A stretch of DNA of 64,000 nt from an uncultured Lachnospiraceae bacterium (lineage in GTDB: Bacteria > Bacillota > Clostridia > Lachnospirales > Lachnospiraceae). The translations under genes and the position numbers were made by a program. Within the stretch, counting starts at the first letter, position 1; every line of letters starts with the position of its first letter. The DNA is taken from the NCBI GenBank assembly GCA_934418125.1, contig CAKRWT010000005.1, positions 1 to 64,000 on the forward strand. The letters run 5' to 3'. Positions 1-8,751 of the stretch are shown here, one piece after another. Below the pieces are notes generated by a model. That model had not been told where the DNA came from. It ran no database searches and saw only the letters and a list, made by a program, of their open reading frames with translations.

Positions 1-348
1 AAACGTCATGCATCTCCACATCTTTTCCTTATCACGGAAATAGAACAGGGAATTTTACTTTCTTCTTATGAAATTCCAAAAGGAGAAGATAAAAATACAT
101 TTTCATATGATTCTATGAAGAATGTTGATTACTCTAAACTAGAAAAATCTGAAAAATTTACTCCAGCACTTTATCATGAAAAGGACGGAATCTGGGAAGG
201 TGGCAGCACAAGCCAGTTCTCTCCGGTAATGACATTCAAACTTGAGGAAAAGTTCTCCAACAATTTCCTTGAAGTATCAGAAAGCATGGAAGTTAATGGA
301 AAGAGAACTTTTGGATATGATGAACCAATAATTTATAAGCGTGTATAA
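1..348 (+). CDS. 3' end of an unrecognised gene
   Basis: The reading frame is open from the first base of the window to a TAA at 346-348, so at least 115 residues of a longer protein are present; an internal ATG at 115 is probably not the real start. The visible part is soluble and polar, with no membrane segment and no motif I recognise; it ends in a run rich in Tyr, Glu and Lys (FGYDEPIIYKRV). The last bases overlap a small ORF that starts with GTG at 341. A terminator-like hairpin at 488-510 closes the unit. Its neighbour on the right is a decayed DUF1016 gene, so this may be the edge of an accessory region, but that is inference. Confidence 0.5.
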   Translation, partial: KRHASPHLFLITEIEQGILLSSYEIPKGEDKNTFSYDSMKNVDYSKLEKSEKFTPALYHEKDGIWEGGSTSQFSPVMTFKLEEKFSNNFLEVSESMEVNGKRTFGYDEPIIYKRV

Positions 349-460
349 TCAAAGGTCTGCATATTGGGATAGACTTCAGTTTGTTTGTAAAAGAGCATTG
401 AAAGCAAGTGCAAAATCCGACGTAGATCCTGATATGGATTATAATGAGGACGAGGAATAA
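341..460 (+). CDS. Small overlapping ORF (39 aa), unknown
   Basis: A GTG codon at 341 opens a frame of 39 codons that overlaps the end of the preceding gene by 8 bases and stops at 458-460. The peptide has a basic first half and a very acidic tail (DPDMDYNEDEE). The overlap suggests translational coupling, and the terminator hairpin at 488-510 follows directly. No family is recognised and there is no clear ribosome site of its own, so it could be chance; alternatively it is a small partner of the upstream protein. Confidence 0.35.
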   Translation: MYNQRSAYWDRLQFVCKRALKASAKSDVDPDMDYNEDEE

Positions 461-487
461 GTATTCCCTTTAAGGGGAATAGTAGCA

Positions 488-510
488 GGGCGGCCAAGTG
501 GTCGCCCTTT
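488..510 (+). terminator. Intrinsic terminator
   Basis: Hairpin with arms GGGCGGCCA and TGGTCGCCC (one G-U pair) and a 2-nt loop, followed by a short T run. It ends the transcription unit that enters from the left edge. Confidence 0.6.
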
Positions 511-783
511 GGATTTAATTGCATTCAATCTTGTATTTCGTTATGGAAATAATAAAAAAGAACTTGATAATCACTAATTGGCGATATATAACGTGCTTGA
601 GAAAAATAAATCGCCAAAATGCGATTCGATACACTTTATCCGGCGATTTATATGCGATAATTATGTGTTTGAGGTGGCACACGGCTTTGCAAGGCAAGTG
701 TAGTGTGTTATACCCTCTGTCTGCGTGGCTGCGAAAAGTCGGGGAAAGCTTGGTTCGGGGCACCGGATTTGTAGCAGACGAAA

Positions 784-830
784 AGAGCTTGGTTTCTGTG
801 CCCGTGTCAGTCACAGAAACTAAGCTCTTT
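784..830. terminator. Long hairpin, probably bidirectional terminator
   Basis: A 17-bp stem (AGAGCTTGGTTTCTGTG at 784-800 with CACAGAAACTAAGCTCT at 812-828, one G-U pair) surrounds an 11-nt loop. It is flanked by AAAA on the left and TTT on the right, the layout of a terminator that works in both directions. It lies just beyond the end of the decayed DUF1016 gene on the reverse strand. About 270 bases between 511 and 783 hold no gene I can support. Confidence 0.55.
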
Positions 831-858
831 GGTTAGCAGAGAGAGGGTATATAAAACA

Positions 859-1129
859 TCGCCTACGAAGCTCTCTTACACTCCAATTGCATTTCATACA
901 TTCTGTTTCGTAAAAAAATCTTTCAAAAGCATCTTCAATTACCATAATTTCCCTAATGTGGGAAAATGAGAGATTGCTTACAAAAACTTCCGGCTTGTTC
1001 ATATTCTACAATGTAGTATCCAATCGCCCAATTTCGTAAAGTCATAAGCTGATTCACGGCACTTTTGGCTGTAGAACCAGCTTTGTCATTTATGTTTTTT
1101 ATAGAATCTGCTAATTTTTCAAACTTCAT
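859..1129 (-). pseudogene. Decayed DUF1016 (PDDEXK-type nuclease) gene
   Basis: The reverse strand starts with ATG at 1129 behind an AAGGG ribosome site and encodes the usual DUF1016 N-terminus (MKFEKLADSI..., ending LRNWAIGYYIVEYEQAG). It then loses frame and stops at 953. A second reverse frame (1002 down to 859) carries a later piece of the same family (LSFSHIREIMVIEDAFERFF ... WSVRELRRR). The two pieces are in different frames and the stretch normally between them, several dozen residues, is absent; the C-terminal nuclease part is also missing. This is therefore a remnant with an internal deletion and frame shift. Family membership is recalled from the conserved N-terminal pattern, not from a search. 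Confidence 0.7.
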
Positions 1130-1356
1130 GGTATTATCCCTTATTTGAAATGATTGTCCTGTCATTTATTATAGCAGTGGTACTTATTTATATCAATCCG
1201 GAAAGAATTTTCGATTGGCTGAGAGATGCAAGGATAAACACCTATTGCTTTGCGTTGAGCATGGAGCTATAATAAGACAATATCATGATGGCTGTCATGA
1301 TGATAGATAAAACTCCGGTTTAGTAAAAATGCTCCAATACCAGCAGCGATAGGAAG

Positions 1357-2502
1357 GTGATGACAATAATAGTTATAGAAGAAATATTAATGGCAAATGG
1401 ATTGACCGTGTTCATGATGTGGTTTCTTTTGCTTTGCAGACGCAAGAACAGAGAAAGTCTTCATGTGGAAGATAGAGTATATGATGGAATGGCAATAACG
1501 AACTTAGTGGGGGCAGTGTCTGAAACCATTGCATTCCTGGTAGATGGACAACAATTTATAGGTGCCAGACAGATTAATTATGTTTTTAATAGTATTTGTT
1601 TTATAAGTACAGTCAGCATAGGTCTGCTTTGGTGTCTGTATGTAGAGCTACGCATTTATCGAAATTATAAGAGGATATTCCACAAAGCAAGAGTTATGCT
1701 GTTTCCCTGGCTTGTAGAAGTACTTATGATTTTATGCAATCTGTTTGGAACAGGGATTATGTTTATTATATCTGAGGACAATGTATATCAGAGAGCTACA
1801 GGCGCAATGGTGGGATATATCTCGATTATCATATATTTTGCTTACAGCATATATCTGGTGTATCATTCCAAAAGACAAGGGGTTAATCTGAATTTTTTCC
1901 CGGTAATATATTTTGTTGGCCCTTGTTTTGCAGGCGTGCTTATCCAGTATTTCTCTTATGGGATTACGTCGTCATGGGTGTTAGTTGCGGTTGCATTGCT
2001 ATTTGTACAGATGCAGTTATATGCAGAGAATCTATATACAGACGAACTTTCCGGATTATACAATCGAAGATATCTGAATGCAGCACTTGCGAAAGGGAAA
2101 ATAGCAAGATGGAAATCGTTACATGGAATTATGATGGATGTAAACGACTTCAAGCATATCAATGACAATTTTGGTCATAGTATGGGCGATAAGGTTATCT
2201 GTATATTGGGAGATATACTATTTAAATCAATACCAGACACCGGCATGGCAATCCGATATGCGGGAGATGAGTTTATTGTACTGCTGGCAGGTATGGATAC
2301 AGAGCGTGTCTTAGCCACAATGGAAGAGATTAATCAAAATCTAACCCGGTTTAACGAATCCACGGCAGAACCATTTACGTTAAGTGTTTCCATGGGATAT
2401 ACAGAATTGGGGGCAGAAGATGATGCAGAAACTTTTCTGATGCGTATGGATGAGAAAATGTATGAGGAAAAGCGGAAATATCATTTGTTAGAGAAGTTAT
2501 AA
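1357..2502 (+). CDS. Membrane diguanylate cyclase (GGDEF domain)
   Basis: This 381-residue protein makes cyclic di-GMP from GTP. Roughly residues 1-220 are a set of hydrophobic segments, suggesting a multi-pass membrane sensor of unknown ligand. The GGDEF domain begins near residue 229 (DELSGLYNRRY) and includes DVNDFKHINDNFGH and the active-site signature AGDEF at residues 302-306; Ala for the first Gly is a common variant in active enzymes. No EAL domain is present. The start lies behind a GGAAGGTG ribosome site. The gene stands alone and ends at the terminator at 2571. In a flagellated cell its product may affect the choice between swimming and sessile life, but nothing here shows a direct link. 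Confidence 0.9.
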   Translation: MMTIIVIEEILMANGLTVFMMWFLLLCRRKNRESLHVEDRVYDGMAITNLVGAVSETIAFLVDGQQFIGARQINYVFNSICFISTVSIGLLWCLYVELRIYRNYKRIFHKARVMLFPWLVEVLMILCNLFGTGIMFIISEDNVYQRATGAMVGYISIIIYFAYSIYLVYHSKRQGVNLNFFPVIYFVGPCFAGVLIQYFSYGITSSWVLVAVALLFVQMQLYAENLYTDELSGLYNRRYLNAALAKGKIARWKSLHGIMMDVNDFKHINDNFGHSMGDKVICILGDILFKSIPDTGMAIRYAGDEFIVLLAGMDTERVLATMEEINQNLTRFNESTAEPFTLSVSMGYTELGAEDDAETFLMRMDEKMYEEKRKYHLLEKL

Positions 2503-2570
2503 TCTGAGAGTGTTACAATATTGATAGGATTTATAGGACATCAGGAGTCCGGTAAAAATCAGACAGATTG

Positions 2571-2608
2571 AGAGTAGTGTCGTAAAAACAGGCACTACTC
2601 TTATTTTG
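2571..2608 (+). terminator. Intrinsic terminator after the GGDEF gene
   Basis: Stem of about 11 pairs (AGAGTAGTGTC with GGCACTACTCT, one G-U pair) and a 9-nt loop, followed by TTATTTT. Confidence 0.75.
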
Positions 2609-2664
2609 TCTGTAGGAAAAACAGGTCGAAAGTTGTAAGTTTAGGGTAGAAAGAAGGTGAGTTC

Positions 2665-3213
2665 TTGGAACAACTAAAAACGATAAAGAATATATATAGT
2701 ATATTGACAGGATGCCTTATTACCGTGGGAGCTGTATTGTTGGTATATCCGCAGATGGCACTGGATGTTATGTGCAAAATCATAGGAGCCTTTCTGATTC
2801 TGTTCGGACTGGTAAAGCTATCCGGCTATTTCTCAAAGGATATCTTCCAGCTGGCGTTTCAATTTGACTTCGGTCTGGGCATAGTATCACTCATTCTTGG
2901 CGGGTTCATGTTATGGAAAACAGGGCGCGTTATTGAGGTTTTGTCCGTGGTGGTAGGTATTTTTGTGATTGTGGACGCAGCACTTCGGATTCAGACTGCT
3001 TTTGAAGCAAAGAAGTTTGGACTTAGCCAGTGGTGGCTCATTCTGCTTATGTCCCTGGCGGTAACAGTTCTGGGAATATTGCTGATTATACTGCCCTACC
3101 AGACCACAGAGCTGATGGTAAGGCTGATTGGGTGCAACCTGGTACTGGACGGAATCATGAATCTATTTATTGTCCACAATGCGGTGAACACCATCCGAAA
3201 ACAATATCGTTGA
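2665..3213 (+). CDS. DUF308 (HdeD-like) membrane protein
   Basis: A 182-residue protein with about six hydrophobic helices in the repeated pattern of the DUF308/HdeD family, each pair containing a short Gly-rich hairpin (for example GAFLILFGLVKL and GIFVIVDAALRI). The start is TTG at 2665 with a GAAGGTGAG ribosome site. The function is unknown in Gram-positive bacteria; enteric HdeD is linked to acid resistance, which should not be assumed here. It lies 34 bases upstream of the radical SAM gene and may be cotranscribed with it. Confidence 0.8.
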   Translation: MEQLKTIKNIYSILTGCLITVGAVLLVYPQMALDVMCKIIGAFLILFGLVKLSGYFSKDIFQLAFQFDFGLGIVSLILGGFMLWKTGRVIEVLSVVVGIFVIVDAALRIQTAFEAKKFGLSQWWLILLMSLAVTVLGILLIILPYQTTELMVRLIGCNLVLDGIMNLFIVHNAVNTIRKQYR

Positions 3214-3247
3214 TTTTAGAATGGAAATAAGCGATGGAGGAAAAAAT

Positions 3248-4735
3248 ATGGAGAATATTGTAAAAGAAATATCTTATGCAACAGAAAAACATGCCGTCTC
3301 CCTGCTGGCAGACCAGATTATGAAGAAAATTGATGCCGCAGGCTCTTACGAGGAGCGGGCGGAGCTTTACTGTAAAATCGTGGACCTTGCGGCCAAATTC
3401 TATAAAGAGATGGACAAAGAGCAGGCAGATGCAATCCGCCGGTATGTATCTAATCCGGAAAACCGGTGGATGAAGACCCTGAATCAGATTTTGGACAATA
3501 CCAATCCCCAGTATGGAAAGAAGCTATTGATGAGTCTTGGTTACGAAGCCTTTTTCCGGGGAACCAGACAGATAAGGGAAAGCCGTCTGAAATATAACTG
3601 TAATATTCCATGGCTGATTCTGTTTGACCCGACCATGGCATGCAATATGCACTGCAAGGGATGCTGGTCCGGTACTTATGGCAGGAAAGCTGCTCTTACC
3701 TATGAAGAGATGGATAAGATTGTTACGGAAGGAAAGGCACTGGGTGTCCACTTGTACATGTGCACCGGTGGGGAGCCTATGGTGAAATGGAAAGAGATTG
3801 CACAGCTTGCCGAAAAGCATGATGACTGCTTCTTTGCCCTGTATTCCAATTCCACGCTGATTACAGAAGAAGTTTGTGAGCAGGTGCAGCGATTAGGCAA
3901 TGTTACCTTTATGCTTTCTATAGAAGGAACACCGGATACCAACGATGCGCGACGGGGCGAGGGACATTATGCAGCAGCCATGCGAGCAATGGACTTGTTA
4001 CGGGAGCATGGGATTGTGTTTGGAACGTCGATATGCTACACCAGGGAAAACATTGAGGCAGTTACCTCCGATGCGTTTTTCCAGTTACTGGTGGATAAAG
4101 GAGCACATTTCGGCTTTTACTTCCATTTTATGCCGGTAGGAAATAATGCAGTGCCGGAGCTGATGCCAACCACTGAGCAGAGAAAATATATGATTCACCG
4201 AATCCGGGAAGTGCGTTCCGAATCCTCCAATATTCCATTTTTCCCGATGGACTTTCAGAATGATGGGGAATATGTGGGAGGCTGTATTGCCGGAGGACGT
4301 AACTATTTCCATATCAATTCCAACGGAGATGCAGAGCCCTGTGTATTTATCCACTTCTCCAATACGAATATTAAAACGGATTCCATTCTGGATATGTTAA
4401 GAAGCCCGCTGTTTATGGCATATCACGAAGGACAGCCGTTTAACCGGAATCACTTGAGACCCTGTCCGATGCTGGAAAATCCGGAGCTGCTGAAACAGAT
4501 GGTATATGCCACGGGAGCCCATCAGACAAATGTGGAGTCACCGGAGTCCGTGGAGCATCTGTGTGATAAATGTAAACAATATGCGGCAGATTGGAAGCCT
4601 GTGGCAGAAGAAGAGTGGAACCAGTCAAAGCACAAGGTGTTCGGTTATGAGAATTACACGGAGGAAAAATGCAAGCATCCGGAGCTGGCAGCCTTTGAAC
4701 ATGAGGACGGCTCCAACCGGATAACCTGTGTATAG
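3248..4735 (+). CDS. Radical SAM protein with SPASM-like C-terminus
   Basis: A 495-residue radical S-adenosylmethionine enzyme. The start at 3248 is chosen because GGAGG sits 7 bases before it; an in-frame ATG at 3221 lacks a ribosome site. The cluster-binding motif CxxxCxxC is C132, C136 and C139 (ACNMHCKGCW), followed by a GGEP-type motif (CTGGEPMV) for SAM binding. The C-terminal third has further cysteines (GGCIAGG, EPCVF, RPCPM, CDKC) in the style of a SPASM domain, which would hold extra Fe-S clusters. About 100 helical residues precede the core. Many SPASM proteins modify peptides or proteins, but the substrate here is not known. A 43-codon ORF overlaps its stop codon. Confidence 0.85.
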   Translation: MENIVKEISYATEKHAVSLLADQIMKKIDAAGSYEERAELYCKIVDLAAKFYKEMDKEQADAIRRYVSNPENRWMKTLNQILDNTNPQYGKKLLMSLGYEAFFRGTRQIRESRLKYNCNIPWLILFDPTMACNMHCKGCWSGTYGRKAALTYEEMDKIVTEGKALGVHLYMCTGGEPMVKWKEIAQLAEKHDDCFFALYSNSTLITEEVCEQVQRLGNVTFMLSIEGTPDTNDARRGEGHYAAAMRAMDLLREHGIVFGTSICYTRENIEAVTSDAFFQLLVDKGAHFGFYFHFMPVGNNAVPELMPTTEQRKYMIHRIREVRSESSNIPFFPMDFQNDGEYVGGCIAGGRNYFHINSNGDAEPCVFIHFSNTNIKTDSILDMLRSPLFMAYHEGQPFNRNHLRPCPMLENPELLKQMVYATGAHQTNVESPESVEHLCDKCKQYAADWKPVAEEEWNQSKHKVFGYENYTEEKCKHPELAAFEHEDGSNRITCV

Positions 4736-4859
4736 AGAAGAAAAACCTTTCACCGGTATGGTGGGTGGCTGCGGTTATGAAATGGCAAAGGTGCTTTTGC
4801 GGCAGGTAATGACAGAGTCAGAAGACAGTATTCCTGTAAAGATGGAAGAAGAGGCTTAA
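4728..4859 (+). CDS. Small ORF coupled to the radical SAM gene
   Basis: A GTG at 4728 opens a 43-codon frame that overlaps the last 8 bases of the radical SAM gene and stops at a TAA inside the palindrome at 4846. The peptide contains FTGMVGGCGYEMAKV and an acidic tail (VKMEEEA). It may be a small companion or substrate of the radical SAM enzyme, the tail of a lost domain, or chance. There is no independent ribosome site, so expression would need coupling. No family is recognised. Confidence 0.3.
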   Translation: MYREEKPFTGMVGGCGYEMAKVLLRQVMTESEDSIPVKMEEEA

Positions 4860-4871
4860 GCCTCTTCTTTT
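4846..4871. terminator. Perfect palindrome, bidirectional terminator
   Basis: AAGAAGAGGCTT at 4846-4857 is followed directly by its reverse complement at 4858-4869, with T runs outside on both strands. The stop codons of the forward small ORF (TAA 4857-4859) and the reverse K+ channel gene (4858-4856) overlap at its centre. Confidence 0.7.
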
Positions 4872-6028
4872 AGTTTGGAATAGAGAATAACCGCATCCCC
4901 TTCTTTGATATAGGTAAGTCCGTTGGGAATGATGGTGTGGTTCTTGCGTCGTATCATAACAATCAGTTCCTGGCGGGAAATATCCAGGTCTTTAATCTGT
5001 TTCCCCACCCATTCGTTTTCTCTTTTTATGATAATTTCTTTCAGGTTGATATATTCTTCTCCGGTGTAGTGTTTTGCACCAATGACAAGCGTGTCATTTT
5101 CTAACAGGATGGTATCGCCGTTAGGAACAAGGGCTTCTCCTTTCCGGATAATGGTAACGAGAATAATCTGAGGTGGAAATGCTACTTCCCTGACCCGTCT
5201 GCCGCACCAGGAGTGCCCATGTGGAATAATGGAGGTTACGAATTTCAATTCATGCTCTTCGGAATGGAACGCCATCATACGCAGCTTGGTGTATTGCTCA
5301 ACGAAGCCGGCGGAAATAATACCGGTGGGGATAGCAACCATGCCGACACCCAGAAAGGATATGACAATCGCCATTAGTTTTCCTATGGTGGTAATCGGAT
5401 AGATGTCCCCATAACCTACTGTCAGAAGTGTGGAAACGGACCACCAGATACCGGAAAAGGCATTGGCGAACTGCTCCGGCTGGGCTTCGTGCTCCAGACT
5501 GTACATACACAGAGAAGCTGCCACCATGAAAATCAGAATCAGGCAGATAGAAGAAATCAACTGGTTTTTCTTGTCATTTAAGACGTTGATAATCACGTTA
5601 AAAGCATCATACTGGGCATTTACCCGGAACAGCCGGAAAATACGGATGACCCGGAACATACGGAATGCCACTGCACCCATAGGAAATACGATGGGCAGAT
5701 AATATGGGAAAAAGGTAAGAAAATCGATGATTCCGTACATGGAAAAAACAAAGGCAAGGATTGCCTGCCAGTAAGGTTTATTCGGAAAGAGTAAATCTGC
5801 CGTCCATACCCGCAGAAGGTATTCTATGGTAAAAATAATGATGGTAAACAGCTCAATGCCATTTAAGATGGTGGCATAGGGAGCTGATTCATCGAAGGTC
5901 TGGAACAGGGTAACGAAAAGATTCAGTACAATCACGACCACAATAAAGATGTCAAAGGCACTGCTGATAAAATCTTTGCGGTTACCAATCTGGATAATAT
6001 CAAAAACACGTTTCTTTGTTTTCTGCAT
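4856..6028 (-). CDS. Voltage-gated K+ channel with two TrkA-C domains
   Basis: A 390-residue six-helix potassium channel of the plasma membrane. The start at 6028 has GGGGA 7 bases upstream; an earlier in-frame ATG at 6052 has no ribosome site. Helix S4 is the Arg-rich FRMFRVIRIFRLFRV at about residues 122-136, and the selectivity filter is TVGYGD at about 203-208 after the pore helix (FSGIWWSVSTLL). The C-terminal 130 residues hold two TrkA-C/RCK-C-like repeats (VREVAFPPQIILVTIIRKGE and IKDLDISRQELIVMIRRKNH), ligand-binding domains that usually gate such channels. The gene is convergent with the radical SAM unit and shares its terminator. Confidence 0.9.
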   Translation of the reverse strand: MQKTKKRVFDIIQIGNRKDFISSAFDIFIVVVIVLNLFVTLFQTFDESAPYATILNGIELFTIIIFTIEYLLRVWTADLLFPNKPYWQAILAFVFSMYGIIDFLTFFPYYLPIVFPMGAVAFRMFRVIRIFRLFRVNAQYDAFNVIINVLNDKKNQLISSICLILIFMVAASLCMYSLEHEAQPEQFANAFSGIWWSVSTLLTVGYGDIYPITTIGKLMAIVISFLGVGMVAIPTGIISAGFVEQYTKLRMMAFHSEEHELKFVTSIIPHGHSWCGRRVREVAFPPQIILVTIIRKGEALVPNGDTILLENDTLVIGAKHYTGEEYINLKEIIIKRENEWVGKQIKDLDISRQELIVMIRRKNHTIIPNGLTYIKEGDAVILYSKLKEEA

Positions 6029-6132
6029 GAAAAAATCCCCTGCTTCTTTCATCGTTTTCTATAGCACATTCTACCAAATCCGGGAGAATACTTCAATTAT
6101 CTTATGCACCTGTTGGTATGCTGGAATACAAT

Positions 6133-6876
6133 TTAATGCCTGGAAATATGCCGGTAATAGGTTGTCCGGTATTCCCCGGGTGTCATACCGGTCTGCCTGT
6201 GAAAAACCGAGGTAAAATAACTTTGGCTTGGAAAGGCGAGGGTAGTGGATATCATGGAAATGGTATAGTTGGAGTAAAGCAACATATTGCGGGCAGTCTC
6301 CAGCTTTTTATTCAGGATATAAGTGCTGATGCTGCTGCCGGTTTCCTGTTTGAAAAGCCGGCTTAAGTAACTGCAGGATAGTCCGACATACTCTGCCAGG
6401 ATGGGTATGGTAATCCGGGTATGGAGATGGTCATAGATATAGTCCAGACAAAGGCGGATGGGACGTGAACTGTGGGAATGTTTCAGCAGTTTTTTCATGC
6501 GGGAGGTATAATCCAGACACATAATGTCATGTAATTGCGAAACCGCTTTCGGGTTTTGCAGAGAATCTACTTTGTAGATATAGTAATCACTGAGATTGTA
6601 CGCCTCGGCTACTTCCATGCCGCCTTCGATGCAATAACGGGCAATCATGGCAGCAGTAATGGTAAAGTGATACTTCAGATTTTGCAGGGGGATATCAGAA
6701 AGAAGACCAAGCCCCTTTTTGTCAGAGAAGGCTTCGGAACAGAAGTGGGTTACCTGTTCCATATTACCTTGCTGAATGGCAGTATAAAATTCTAATTCCG
6801 GGTCATAAGGAGCCCGGAAAGGTTCGGTTTCACGATGTACGAATTCCTGATAAGTGATTTCCTGTTTTGTATCCAT
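6133..6876 (-). CDS. AraC-family transcriptional regulator
   Basis: About 247 residues from the preferred ATG at 6876 (GTGGAA ribosome site); an in-frame ATG at 6903 is an alternative without one. The C-terminal 100 residues carry the two helix-turn-helix motifs of AraC proteins (IPILAEYVGLSCSYLSRLFK and ISTTLAFPSQSYFTSVFHR, then GMTPGEYR). The N-terminal part is helical and is not a typical AraC cupin; it resembles regulators found in gut Clostridia. The gene is divergent from the GH5 gene, with about 300 bases between them, so it may control that gene or itself. The effector is unknown. Confidence 0.85.
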   Translation of the reverse strand: MDTKQEITYQEFVHRETEPFRAPYDPELEFYTAIQQGNMEQVTHFCSEAFSDKKGLGLLSDIPLQNLKYHFTITAAMIARYCIEGGMEVAEAYNLSDYYIYKVDSLQNPKAVSQLHDIMCLDYTSRMKKLLKHSHSSRPIRLCLDYIYDHLHTRITIPILAEYVGLSCSYLSRLFKQETGSSISTYILNKKLETARNMLLYSNYTISMISTTLAFPSQSYFTSVFHRQTGMTPGEYRTTYYRHISRH

Positions 6877-6996
6877 ATCATTTCCACAAGGGATTCCTTT
6901 CATGTACTAAAATTACTAAAATGTTCGTCTGGTGGCAGGTCATCCGTCTGCCGGACTTTCCTGTTGCCTATCTCCGCTTACTATTTACCGCTCCTG

Positions 6997-7010
6997 TATC
7001 CTATAGGATA
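6997..7010. promoter_or_regulatory. Palindromic operator candidate between AraC and GH5 genes
   Basis: TATCCTATAGGATA is a perfect 14-bp palindrome in the divergent intergenic region. A second inverted repeat (TTAGGGTA at 7078-7085, TACCCTAA at 7104-7111) lies nearer the GH5 start. Either could be a regulator site; this is inferred only from symmetry and position. Confidence 0.35.
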
Positions 7011-7177
7011 GATTATAACATGAAAAAGATAAAAAAAGCATGAAAACGATATAAATATACAGAAAAATATGGGATTCTTAGGGTAGCAAAGGGAAAAGAA
7101 AAATACCCTAAAGCATGAAATGATTGAAGACATAGAAGGAAAGCAAAAAAACAGCAGAGAAAGGAAAAAGGAGTAGC

Positions 7178-8236
7178 ATGAAACTGGAAAGAGGTATTAA
7201 CTTAGGAGGATATTTATCCCAATGTGAACACAGTAAAGCTCATTATGAGACATTTCTTCATGATGAAGATATGAATAAGATTGCAGAAATGGGATTTGAC
7301 CATGTACGTCTTGCTATAGACTATGAAGTTCTGGAAACAGAGGATGGGGAGACAAAAGAAGACGGATTTACTTATGTGACGAGAGTGGTAAACTGGTGCA
7401 GAAAATATGAGTTAAATGTGGTATTGGATTTACATAAGGCATACGGATATGATTTTAATGATGCAGGAAACCAGGAGAAGAATAACCTGTTTCATAACGA
7501 AGCAACCCAGAAACGATTTGTAGATTTGTGGATTAAGCTTGCGACACATTATGGGGAAGAAAAGCATGTAGCATTTGAACTGCTCAATGAAGTGGTAGAG
7601 AAAGAAAATGCAGAGGCCTGGAATCAACTGATTCGCAGGACAGTAGCAGCTATCCGTGCGATTACCAAAGATACAATAATTATTTATGGAGGAATTCAGT
7701 GGAACAGTGTAAAAACATTAAAATTATTAGATAAGCCGAAGGATAAAAATATTTTATTTACCTTCCATTTCTATGAACCACTGTTATTTACCCACCAGAA
7801 AGCCCACTGGGTAAAGACAATTGACCAGAAAGAGGATATTTTTTATCCAGAATCCATGGAGTATTATAAAACAAAATCCATCCCTATCGGTTATCAGGGA
7901 GAGGTGGTAACAAAGGCACATTCCAGAACCATGGGACCTGAATTTATTACAGAAATGGTAATGGAGGCGATTACCGCGGCAAACAATGCAGAAACCGGTC
8001 TGTACTGTGGTGAATTTGGAGTTATTGACCAGGCACCTGTAGAGGATACTCTGCGCTGGTTTCAGGATGTGAACACCGTGTTTGAGAAGTTTGACATTGG
8101 CTGTTGTGTATGGTCTTACAAGGAAATGGATTTTGGATTGACGGGAGAACACTATGCCCCTATCAGAAATCAGCTTTTAGAGATGTGGAATGGCAAAAAA
8201 TGTGATACGATGGAGAAGAAACCGGAAAGAAAGTAA
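7178..8236 (+). CDS. Glycoside hydrolase family 5, cytoplasmic glucanase-like
   Basis: A 352-residue (beta/alpha)8 glycosidase of the cellulase/GH5 type. The acid/base is E138 in LLNE and the nucleophile is E279 in LYCGEFG; HVRLAIDYE, LDLHKAYG and FTFHFYEP are other family landmarks. There is no signal peptide (it begins MKLERGINLGGYL), so it probably acts inside the cell on imported oligosaccharides. AAGGAG precedes the ATG. The divergent AraC regulator is a likely controller. The exact substrate (beta-glucan, cello-oligosaccharide or beta-mannan) cannot be read from sequence alone. Confidence 0.88.
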   Translation: MKLERGINLGGYLSQCEHSKAHYETFLHDEDMNKIAEMGFDHVRLAIDYEVLETEDGETKEDGFTYVTRVVNWCRKYELNVVLDLHKAYGYDFNDAGNQEKNNLFHNEATQKRFVDLWIKLATHYGEEKHVAFELLNEVVEKENAEAWNQLIRRTVAAIRAITKDTIIIYGGIQWNSVKTLKLLDKPKDKNILFTFHFYEPLLFTHQKAHWVKTIDQKEDIFYPESMEYYKTKSIPIGYQGEVVTKAHSRTMGPEFITEMVMEAITAANNAETGLYCGEFGVIDQAPVEDTLRWFQDVNTVFEKFDIGCCVWSYKEMDFGLTGEHYAPIRNQLLEMWNGKKCDTMEKKPERK

Positions 8237-8263
8237 GAATGGTGGGAAAGAGGAAAAGATAGT

Positions 8264-8656
8264 ATGGGCAAAATAAAAGGAATTCATCACGTATCCCTGA
8301 AATGTTGTGGGCAGGAAGAATATGAAAAGACATTGCACTTCTATGAGGAGGTTCTGGAAGTTCCGGTGGTAAGGAAGTGGGATGCCGGTGTTATGCTGGA
8401 TACCGGGGCAGGCATTATAGAGATATTCTGTAATGGAGAAGAACAGCCCCCGCAGGGGGTAATCAGGCATTTCGCCCTGGCAACTGAGGATACGGATGCC
8501 TGTGTGGAAGCGGTAAAGGCAGCAGGCTATGAAGTTTTCATAGAACCCAAGGATATCGTCATTGCATCGAATCCGCCATTTCCGGCAAGGATAGCTTTTT
8601 GCAGGGGACCTTTGGGAGAAGAAATTGAATTTTTCCAGGAAAAGGATTCTCTGTAA
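8264..8656 (+). CDS. VOC-superfamily (glyoxalase-like) protein
   Basis: A 130-residue protein with the beta-alpha-beta-beta-beta repeats of the vicinal oxygen chelate fold. The likely metal ligands are H8 in GIHHVSLKC, a Glu in GIIEIF, the His in VIRHFALAT and the Glu in GEEIEFFQE. It begins 27 bases after the GH5 stop and is probably in the same operon. Such proteins include lactoylglutathione lyases, epimerases and resistance proteins; the reaction here is not known. Confidence 0.82.
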   Translation: MGKIKGIHHVSLKCCGQEEYEKTLHFYEEVLEVPVVRKWDAGVMLDTGAGIIEIFCNGEEQPPQGVIRHFALATEDTDACVEAVKAAGYEVFIEPKDIVIASNPPFPARIAFCRGPLGEEIEFFQEKDSL

Positions 8657-8700
8657 AATTATTGATAAAAAAATGTACAAATACCATGTAAAATACGCGC

Positions 8701-8729
8701 TTCTTGTGGTATGCTGACAGTAATATGAA
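8701..8729 (+). promoter_or_regulatory. SigA-type promoter of the chemotaxis receptor gene
   Basis: TTCTTG at 8701-8706, a 17-bp spacer and TATGAA at 8724-8729. It lies just upstream of a structured leader. Confidence 0.45.
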
Positions 8730-8751
8730 TTGTGTATAGGAAGGTGAAACA

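Noticed and set aside
519..836. Forward open frame of 105 codons
   Set aside because: It runs through the terminator-like hairpin at 784, has no ribosome site and no recognisable motif.
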